From contig NC_081542.1 of the NCBI RefSeq assembly GCF_901000735.1, positions 37,320,571-37,384,570 of the forward strand: DNA of 64,000 nucleotides. Direction: 5' to 3'. Of the stretch, positions 55,831-64,000 are shown one piece after another (position 1 is the stretch's first letter; each line of letters starts with the position of its first letter). Position numbers and translations under genes: made by a program. The notes beneath the pieces were generated by a model that was not told the DNA's origin, searched no databases, and worked only from the letters and a program-made list of their open reading frames with translations. The DNA comes from Corylus avellana. Lineage: Eukaryota; Streptophyta; Magnoliopsida; Fagales; Betulaceae.

Positions 55831-58800
55831 TTATACCTTAATTTGCAATTAATTCTGTTTAATCAAGCAATCCACTATCAAATCAATAACCACAAATAAT
55901 AATACCAAATCACAAGATAAATAAGTAACACACAAATTTTGTAATGAAGTAGAAATTATTTTGAAGAACTCTTCAATTGTAAAATCACTCAAAAAGTTGG
56001 CAAACTCAAAAGGCAGCCAATATAAAAGATTAACACTACATGAAGACCCAATCTCATAACCCCGGTAAACTTCTCGTTTACCTCCCATTGCAATGGCTCC
56101 AAAACCTCTCACCTTCTTCTATATGAATCACCTTTACGAACAAACTTTGATTAGGTAAAAACTCTGGTGGTTGCAAGCCTTTATGTGGTTTGAAAGGCTA
56201 ACAATGATTAGGTAAAAACACGATCGACGTCTCCTCCACTAGGACAACAATTGAATGGCACGATTTTGTACCTAACGATGGATCGTTGCTTTTAAAACGA
56301 CCGATTGGCGACAATTTTGCGTGCATTTGAAACTTGACTTTTTCAACACAAGCACATGGGAATGGGTCTATTTAAAGGGCTAGAATAGACCCTATATCCC
56401 TATTTCGCCGCTATTCTTATATTAGCCTCTAGAGAGAGAGCCTCCTTTGAATGTTGTACGCTTAAAGCTTGGAAAGCTCCCACCTTTGAGGTATAAAGCT
56501 TAACCTAGACCTAACTTATGTTTAAACTATATTTACGTATTAATCATATGCTAGTTGTCTTTCCTCTAATAATGTTTTAAAGTTAAGCCTTTTAAGTAAA
56601 TAAGCTTAACCCTTAGATGAAAGATGTGAACATTAAAGATTAGCTTTCTTTTCAACCTTAAAGCAATGTTAAAATACCTATCTTTCAACACCGTAAAGCA
56701 TTTTCATGGTTGTTTAACAAGGGAGATGTCTATGAAAAGAAAGTTGAGACCTTTAGAGTTTTCACTTGTGTTTGTGACTATGGTTGTCTTAAACGCTTAT
56801 GCATGATGTTTGATATCTTGTAAGAATGTTGCAATCTCTAGGATTCTTGGGTAAGCGATAGGTTAGGTTTTGGTAGGAAGATATGGGGAAAGACACATTT
56901 TGGGCAGAACGATCGAGCAGTCTTAGGTAATGATTGAACAATCCCTTAGGAACAATCAATTGTTATAGGCATAAAGTGCATGATTAGGGTTTTAAATGCA
57001 ATATTAGGGTTTTACTTAATGTTTTGACTAATATTAGAGTATGACTTGCATAGACAAAATGTTTGACATTTTGGTATGGCCAAAGTTGGATCTGAGCGTT
57101 CGAGGCAAGTAATCGCACATGGAAACGCCAAAATGATTTGTCATTAAAATGAAAATTTTGTCTCTAGACTATGTATGTTGATTCTCATGCCTTCCGTAAA
57201 ATTATGTTGTAAGCCTAGCACTTGAAAAGACATTGTTTATCATGGACTAAACCATGTTTCTCAATTGGTTATTTATAAATTGTCATGTGTCGTACCATTA
57301 TGGAAAAATGAGTTATATGTAGAACCTAGAGTACGTATACACCATTATATAAACTTGACATTATGGCGTGAGTTAATAGATTTAGAATGCCTTAGATCTA
57401 TTGGTCATAGTGGTCAGCACAGTCAAGTACGGATTACAAACACAACTTGTAGCATTACTAGTAATGTGAAACACCTGGGTTAGATGGCGGTCAAAACCTA
57501 TAGACATGTGAAAATTCATGGGCAATTTTTTATTTTTCCTAATTCATAAGGTGCAACATCATATATCTCTTTGATTTGGATGTTGCGTCTAGCATAATTA
57601 GTCCTAACTTTTATTTCTAAATTTATGATTATAATTATGACACAACAAAACGTGAGCATGACACCATTTTAGCTTTGGGAGTAGGGTGGGACTTGGGAAA
57701 CATGAGAAAAGGAAAAGAAAAAGAAAAAAAGGAAGAAGAAGAAAGATTGATTCAAATCATTATTGAGATTTAGTTGTAAAAGCAATATACAAAAAGCAGT
57801 CCAATTAATGCCCTGCAATCTGAGTAGTGGGCTGGGGACATGGATGGGACTTGGGAGACATAGATGAAGGAAATCAAGAGATCGAGTGAGAGAAAGAAAA
57901 GAGAGTGTTGAGATTTGGTCATCACTCCTAACACCTGCCAGCCTTCCTTTTTCCAACATGGGGCAGCTTGATTGGGGGCAGAGCAGCTAGCACACATCTC
58001 TCTTCCTTCTTGGCGGCTTATTGTGTCACCACTCTCTCAACTTTGGCATCTAAAGGTCTCTTTCTTTGTCACCCCTTCCTCATTCATTATTTCTCTTTTT
58101 TTCATGTTCAGTCACCATCATAATGTGAGCTCAGTTTGGTCGTTATTGTAACACTTTCTGACATGAGATGCCTGCACTTCTATTCTGCATAACGGACTCA
58201 GATCTGCTGTAAATTTTTTTTCGCTATTCCCCCACTTCAATAACTTTGTTGTCAAATCCCATTCGGAGTGGTCGTAGCTACTCCAAAACCCGTCGGACTC
58301 TCAATAAGTCTTGTCGTAGTCACAACAACCTTTGATAGCACGATCATCTTAATGCACTTTTGGAGCGACTGCAACTCAACCATCTCCAAAATGCACCTGA
58401 TGTGTGATTGTGACCGCTTCTTATGAATCTCGAGAGTGGCTCCAATCCACTCTCAGGTGGTTTAGACATAACTTTGATCGCCCTCTCGATCTAACCCATA
58501 TTTTCAATGAGTTATTTGTATATTTGATTATAAAAAAGTTGTGGTGGATGCCAAGTAGTGAATTATATGTGAAACTTATAAATTTGAAGACAATGTGAAC
58601 CCTGGTCTCATTGTTAGAAGAATTAGACAGATTTTTATGGACACATTCAAAGATTGCTTTTTCTTGGCTGTTATTAAATCAAAATCAAAATCAAAATTGA
58701 CATGATGGCCCAACAAACAAAGTAGAGTGACAGGGGTAGCTAATCAGCTAAAGATAGACCAAAAAAGACCATTAATTTTTCTATCTTTTATTGTTTTTTT

Positions 58801-58995
58801 TTTTAATGACTGTATTCAATAATCGTCTGTGAGTAGAGAGGAATACATGGGGTCATTGTCACACTCCCTGTGTGGTCGAAGGTGGAGGTGGCAATGGACC
58901 CAATTTCAGATATTCCAGACCCTATCATTTGTCTCAATATGTTGACCCATCGGTCTGTGGCTCTCATACTCTATCCTACCTTTGACCCTACACAG

Positions 58996-59026
<31 letters not shown>

Positions 59027-59433
59027 AGCAGGCTATAGGCCTGTTGGCATCTTTTAATTTTTATCACCCTATCGCTGGAGAATCTGGCGTCAACAAGAAC
59101 ATTAATGATAGCAGGAATAATGCAATAGTACCCTTATGGTTTTGCAAAATACAATTTGTTCCCCTTTCCTTTTTGTTTTCTTTAATTATGTCTAATTCTA
59201 TTATCTTCTCATTAGAAATGCTAAAGATCTCGACACTTTTGTCTAAATTCTCTTACGTTAATTTAAGAAAAAGAAAAGAATCTAAACTTAGTTATTTCTT
59301 GAACGGACTAAATTATTTGGGAATGAAAATTTGGAAAAAAGTGTTTGCGACTTTAGAATTTCTCCTTCCCATTTCTTTCTTCATATTCCTTTTCTGAACC
59401 ATTTCTTTCCTTTCTATTTATTTTTTTATTTTT
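55831..59433. other. Intergenic, probable retroelement remnants, no gene recognised
   Basis: 55831-57560 lacks protein-like frames. Phrases near 57085-57120 and 57400-57450 resemble Gypsy LTR sequence, in keeping with the integrase fragment just before. 57660-58080 and 58980-59030 are CT/GA-rich. 58220-58500 and 58850-58980 are GC-balanced and unassigned. Confidence 0.4.
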
Positions 59434-59751
59434 GAAAAAGTTTACATATCTCTTTAAACTACTACCCCACTAATAATGTCTCCCAAACTTTCAATTGAGA
59501 CGTTATCCCTCTCATCCTAAACTATCAAAAATTGTCAATGTCTCTCAATAACAAAAATACTCTTAATAAAAAAATTTGTTTTTTTTTTAAAAAAACATGG
59601 CTATGGAGATTTAAAATTTTTCTTTTTTTCTTAAAGAAAAAAAAATTAATTTAGGGAAAACATTGTCCCAATTTTTTTTTGTAGGGGAGAGGGGGGAAGA
59701 GGGACATTGTTAATTGAGTGATAGTTTAAATCGGGTATGTGAACTTTTTCC
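59434..59751. mobile_element. Foldback MITE
   Basis: GAAAAAGTTTACATAT on the left pairs with ATGTGAACTTTTTCC on the right, and TCAATTGAGACGTTATCCCTC/ACTATCA matches GAGGGACATTGTTAATTGAGTGATAGT. About 320 bp. Confidence 0.7.
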
Positions 59752-59939
59752 TTCTTTTTCAAGTTTGCTTATTGTTATAAATACAATAGACTTCATATGT
59801 AAGAGGGAGAGTTGATTTTGATTATGATGAGTTTATCAATGAGAAATACTCAGAAGATGAGTTTTCTTTTATGTTTTCCTTGAATTTGTGATAGACTTAA
59901 GGTTTTTAAGAAGAATTATTTCTTTCTTGTTGTTTATCT

Positions 59940-60240
59940 TTGCAACCCACGACGTCACACTGCATCACTTGACCACCCTCTATGGTCAGCTTGAGGGTGG
60001 TTCAAACAACCCCATGGCCATGAGGGGTTGGTTTGGCTACCCCCATGGCCATTGGTGGTGGGAATAGTATGGCCACCCCTATCAAAAAAAATAGTATGGC
60101 CACCCCTAAATGGGGATGGCCGAAACTAACCTATTGGCCAAATGGGAGTAGGAAATGGACAAGGGGTGGTTTTGGACACCTGCATTTGACCATTTAAGGG
60201 TGGCCCTAAGCCAAACCATAGGGAGTAGTCGAGCCATCCC
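59940..60240. repeat. GGCCACCCC/GGGGTGGCC-rich block
   Basis: Repeated GGCCACCCC, GGGGTGG, CATGGCCAT and GGTGGCC words in both orientations, able to form several hairpins. It includes a direct repeat of ATAGTATGGCCACCCCTA (about 60065-60108). Related in vocabulary to 612-770. Confidence 0.6.
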
Positions 60241-60344
60241 GATTTTTTTTTTTTTTTTCATTTTTTTTAACTTTTTTTTTTAGGTTTCTTTTTTTTTTAT
60301 TATTAGGTGTAAATAGTAAGTTGCATTAGCACCTCACAAATTTT

Positions 60345-60562
60345 AGGAAAAACACACTTTACTTCCAAGGAAATTTTGGGCTAACTATGTCACGTGCGAC
60401 GTACGTGAAGTAATTTTTGTCCAAACAAATAGAAAAAAACTTAAAGGGCACAAAGTGTTATAGATCGATAGTTTATGAGGGGTTTAAATGTAACTTTTAA
60501 AACTTGGGAGGTAAACATGCCAAAGTGATGATTCTTTGGAGGAATAAACTGTATTTTCTCCT
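60345..60562. mobile_element. Small MITE next to the LINE remnant
   Basis: The left end AGGAAAAACACACTTTACTTCC matches the reverse complement of the right end, AGGAGAAAATACAGTTTATTCC. About 218 bp, no coding capacity. Confidence 0.65.
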
Positions 60563-60574
60563 AATATCAACGCC

Positions 60575-61660
60575 AAGGTTCCTTACGACTTCGTTATAAA
60601 ATAAAACTCACTCTACCTTGTCATAGGCCTTACTCATATCAAGTTTTAGGGCCATATAATCCACCTTCCCTTTCATACTATGCATGTCATTTGCAATTAA
60701 TTAGAATGTTATTAGTAATGAGCCTACTAGATGTGAATGCACTTTGATTGTGTGAAATGAGGTGGGTTAGGACTATTTTTAGTCTATTGCTAGCACCTTA
60801 GGTAGGATCTTATAAAAAACATTACCTAAGATGATAGGCCTAAAATCCTACATTTTGAAAGGTTCTTTGACTTTTGGAATTATGGCAGGGGTGAAAAGGC
60901 AAGCGGTTAATAACTGCATGCTAACCGCTAACCGCACTAACCATTAACCGCTAACTGCACTAACCACTAACCGCTAACTTTCATTAGCTGCTCATTCATT
61001 TCTTTTGTGACACATGCCTCCAATGCTCACAAACATTCAACAATGGAGAACAGATTCAGAAAGTATTCTATGAATGCTTGGCTTACTTCATCTTGACTGG
61101 TGCATAAATGACCATTTTCATCCAAAATTTTACTAATATGATTTACTTCCCTCTTGTGGTTTGCACACATGAAACAATTGTATTCCTCTCACCACTCTTG
61201 AGCCAATTTTCCTTCCCTCTTTGTTTCCATTTCAATTCCTTTTCTTTTTTTTTTCTTTTTTTTATATTAATCATTGATTTCACCACTCTTTAGCCACTTT
61301 CAGGTTACCATGAATTTTCAAGAAAAATCCAACCATGCAATGGTTATCACAACATTGATGTTTTCAGAAGAATAATTTTGAATTTTCACCTCAGCATCTT
61401 CCTTCCATTTCCTTCCATAATAGAGCTACACTTCCACTTCTCTCAAAACATTCAACCGCAAACATTCCTTCAAATCCAATTTGTTTACTTTAGATAGTTA
61501 ATCTGATGTTTCTGGATTTTAGTTTTTGTTGGAATCAAAATCCTAGGTTTCTTTTTCTTTACCATTTGGCAAAGGTCTTGAATTTTTCGATTGTCTGTCG
61601 TCTTCCCCAAACGCCGCTGCTGTGAAAGTGTCCGCTTTGTCTTTAGCGTTGCTAGTTGAT
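60575..61660 (-). pseudogene. L1-type LINE fragment (endonuclease start and reverse transcriptase), decayed
   Basis: On the - strand, 61620-61500 gives RKIQDLCQMVKKKKPRILIP, the N-terminal beginning of an L1-type endonuclease. 61220-61040 gives WLKSGERNT, then ANHKREVNHISKILDENG and QAFIEYFLNLF, the linker before reverse transcriptase. 60900-60780 gives IIPKVKEPFKM*DFRPIILGN, and 60740-60590 gives SRLITNNIL and YMALKLDMSKAYDKVE, reverse transcriptase motifs. Most of the endonuclease is missing, and stops and frameshifts are common. A hAT-like piece interrupts it near 60889-60979. Confidence 0.8.
60889..60979. mobile_element. hAT-like terminal fragment inside the LINE remnant
   Basis: Starts CAGGGGTGAAAAGGCAAGCGG and continues with five or more CTAACCGC words. 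It resembles the ends of the element at 44430-44660. Only one end is seen, so it is truncated. Confidence 0.5.
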
Positions 61661-62242
61661 CGTTTTGGATCATTGTGCATCGCTTAGCTTCATGTTTGAT
61701 AGTGCCACAAAAAAAAAAAAAAAAAAAAAAAAAACTTCGAAAATTTTTCATATTGAAATTAAAGAAATCCAAACAGGCTTACCCTTCACAGTAAACATTC
61801 ATTCTCTTGCTAACGGTTTTGAGAGATCAAGTGAAATTTTAAGCCTTAAATATTTTTCCATCTCCACACCATCTCCATTAACATCCACTTCCTCCACCTC
61901 CCCCACCGAAGACCCAATATTGGACCCAATCTCTTGCTCATGTAAACTAAACCCAAAGGTTGATTTGCACGAGTCATCATTCTTTTAACACTATCATAAA
62001 GAATGATGTACGCGCATGACAGCTTACAACAATTACTCTAAATTCTGAGAGGATCGTGAACTTAAATATAAAGTATAAGTCACTTTGATGTATCTATGAA
62101 TGAGATCTTCATATGGTCAACATCTCTGTGTATTAAGTAATCGCATGTTGTATTGCGGGAACACCCTCTTTAAGAAGGAATCCAAATACTTTGTCAAGAA
62201 CGAAGTGATAAAGAATATTCTCTTTATTTTAGATTTAACGGG
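61661..62242. other. Intergenic
   Basis: A-run at 61709-61734. No recognisable gene; the short open frames have no family resemblance. Confidence 0.4.
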
Positions 62243-62388
62243 AATGATTATTCCAAAACTCGGGCCTTATGGGGTCCTTCTCCCATTACTTGTCCATCTG
62301 GTTTTTATTATTATGTGATCTTTGTTGATGATCACTCATACTTCAAATGGTTCTATCCATGTGTTCAACACCATTAACAAGGTTGGTA
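62243..62388 (+). pseudogene. Copia integrase fragment
   Basis: One frame reads LWGPSPIT and YYYVIFVDDHSYFKWFYP before a stop at about 62376. This is the core of a Copia integrase, around its first catalytic Asp and the VDDxS motif. Nothing else of the element is visible. Confidence 0.7.
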
Positions 62389-63168
62389 AAACCTTTTTGA
62401 CACAATAAAAATTAAATAAATCTTCATTTTCCCTCGCAAAGAAAAAGGGGGGGAAATCAGCATTGTCATCATCATTTCAACCACAATCTTTAAATAAATT
62501 CTAAGTCTCCCTTGTCCATCCAGTTTAATAACAGCAAGTCAGAAACCTTCGGTAAAACCCCCCAAAAAATGAATATTGGTTAGAACAGTTCTTCAACAAA
62601 CTGCCCAGCCCATGGGATGAAATGTGTAGAAAAAACTACCCAGAATGTCTTAAGAAAATAAACAAATCAGATTATTTACCTATGCAAATTCACAAGTATC
62701 AAGCTTCTGATCTGAACTACTGACTAGTAAAACCCACATCCAGTTGGAAGAAAACTATTAAATCATATATTCAAGAGAAAGGTAAAAAAATACTACCATG
62801 AGAGGGTTGTGATTGTTCATTACCACAGTTTTGTAAAGTAGCATTGGAATTTACAGGTGGCATGTAAAATCACCAATGGTAAAATTTGAACAAGTGCTTT
62901 TGTTTTGAAAAGGTGATTGCTATCAAACTCATGAGAGAATATGTAGCACCATGGCAAATTAAAGATTACTAAAACAAAACTGTTGGATCACCTTATTGTT
63001 GAGGAATTTTGTGTCCCCTTCAATCTTGGGGGGTGCTTTGCTTGTCATTACTGGCTTAAAACTGTATTGCAAAAATAACCTAAATTTATATTGTAATGAG
63101 TAAAACTGTAAATTAGCAAAATATAGTATGAAGAAAATTACATGAGTTGAACACCGCACCAGGAACCC
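62389..63168. other. 3' flank of the phenylalanine--tRNA ligase gene
   Basis: Contains the 3' untranslated region of the - strand gene (below 63169). On the - strand no unambiguous AATAAA could be singled out. The rest is AT-rich without features. Confidence 0.4.
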
Positions 63169-63427
63169 TCATCTTAGAACAACATTCAGCTTGCTCTGCA
63201 CCTGCTCTCTGACATTCCACTGCACACAACAATTAAAAAAATAAAAAATAAAAAATTGAGTTTAACAAACTCAAGAAAAGGAAATTTCTGCAAAATCTTA
63301 TCATATGAAATACCTGCAACTCATTAATTTCCTCATCAGTGAGTGAACGTTCCATGGATCGATATGCAATCCTATAACAATGACTGGTCATTCCTTTCTT
63401 GTTGGTGAAATTGTCTATCAATTGCAC
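63169..63427 (-). CDS. Phenylalanine--tRNA ligase, chloroplastic/mitochondrial (last two coding exons)
   Basis: This nuclear-encoded enzyme charges tRNA-Phe with phenylalanine in plastids and mitochondria. Penultimate exon 63427-63314 (38 codons, [12 protein letters not shown] ... [15 protein letters not shown] ... EEINELQ) and last exon 63219-63169 ([16 protein letters not shown], stop TGA at 63171-63169) are joined in phase 0 by a 94-bp GT-AG intron (63313-63220). Together they form the C-terminal end of the FDX-ACB anticodon-binding domain; [19 protein letters not shown] is characteristic of the monomeric organellar enzyme and not of the cytosolic alpha/beta enzyme. The exon acceptor at 63428-63429 is a proper AG. 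Upstream exons are not found before 64000, so the gene continues outside the window beyond an intron of at least 570 bp. No damage is seen in these exons. Confidence 0.92.
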
Positions 63428-64000
63428 CTGAGAATCATAAACATAATTTAGTATTAGACATGCTTCAGAGCAATTTGAACTTCAATGCAGCAACCAGAAT
63501 AGAACTACAGGCAAACACTCGGTAAGTACAAAACAACCAATCCTCACATCAAGATTTATCCCACTTAAAACTTCCATGGTCAATCTTTCAACAGAGATGA
63601 GCCCAAAGAACCTTAGAAGAAGGTGATGATACTAAAATGGGGGAATGGAAAGAGCAAAAGTGCAGTTACAGATGCAAATATGCATAATATCTTTTCTGAG
63701 TGGCAAGTTTGGAATCAAACTTAAGGCAATATATCTTAGGTTCTGTCTTCTAATATATCACCTTTGATCATGAATACAATCTTTTTTTGTAACGACTCAT
63801 TAAATATTCTGTCAAAAGAATTACAATGGAAAACACAAACATCTTTTTGTAACGACTCGTTAAATATTCTGTCAAAAGAATTACAATGGAAAACACAAAC
63901 ATCCATGTCTTACATAAATGTGACAGTGAACATGTTTAATTAAATATATAAGAGTGAAGAGTAAAGCACAATACTTCCTCCTACAAACTTAAACCAACCC
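63428..64000 (-). other. Intron of the phenylalanine--tRNA ligase gene (partial)
   Basis: Non-coding on both strands and continuing to the window end. It contains a 60-bp tandem duplication (63781-63900), listed separately. Confidence 0.7.
63781..63900. repeat. 60-bp tandem duplication in the intron
   Basis: 63781-63840 and 63841-63900 are nearly identical, differing at the first few bases and by one A/G change in AACGACTC(A/G)TTAAAT. Period exactly 60 bp. Confidence 0.97.

Overview
The window is nuclear DNA of a flowering plant, probably a woody eudicot. The signs are a strongly AT-rich background, plant gene families with GT-AG introns, and plant-specific transposons (Athila-like Gypsy, SIRE-like Copia, TRIM, MULE, hAT, SINE, L1-type LINE). 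A Fagales-type tree is only a guess from the look of the repeats. There are no prokaryotic operons or CRISPR arrays. Two 100-base N blocks (5681-5780 and 21277-21376) are scaffold gaps.

Only three host loci can be supported. (1) 3923-4659, + strand: a cysteine-rich (DUF26/Gnk2) secretory protein gene broken by two frame changes, one of them an exact 19-bp tandem duplication. (2) 40282-43366, + strand: an intact four-exon PLATZ zinc-binding transcription factor gene encoding 259 residues, with a TATA box lying inside a perfect inverted repeat. (3) 63169-63427, - strand: the last two coding exons of organellar phenylalanine--tRNA ligase; the gene continues past the window end.

The rest is mostly transposons. 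From left to right: a 1-kb inverted-repeat element with a GC-rich minisatellite core (2120-3122); a tandem TRIM with a 5-bp target duplication (4930-5395); a non-autonomous Athila-like element on the - strand (about 5672-14100) whose 3' LTR carries another insertion; a decayed MULE transposase locus on the - strand that occurs twice (copies 13993-20665 and 21377-28149). Each MULE copy holds the same nest: an LTR with target duplication AATGT, inside it an opposite-facing solo LTR with target duplication GCTTA, and a foldback MITE with a 9-bp target duplication. Copy 2 starts exactly at the assembly gap, and copy 1 ends in a hAT-like insertion that runs into that gap. The simplest reading is two haplotypes placed in tandem by the assembler.

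A SIRE-like Copia element (28843 to about 37860, + strand) sits in the N-terminal part of MULE copy 2. Its gag-pol is full of stops, but a further 322-codon open frame of the putative plant transposon protein type, downstream of pol, is uninterrupted. From 43.4 kb to 63 kb the sequence is intergenic, with foldback MITEs, a tRNA-derived SINE with a 12-bp target duplication, microsatellites, and fragments of Gypsy, Copia and LINE elements.
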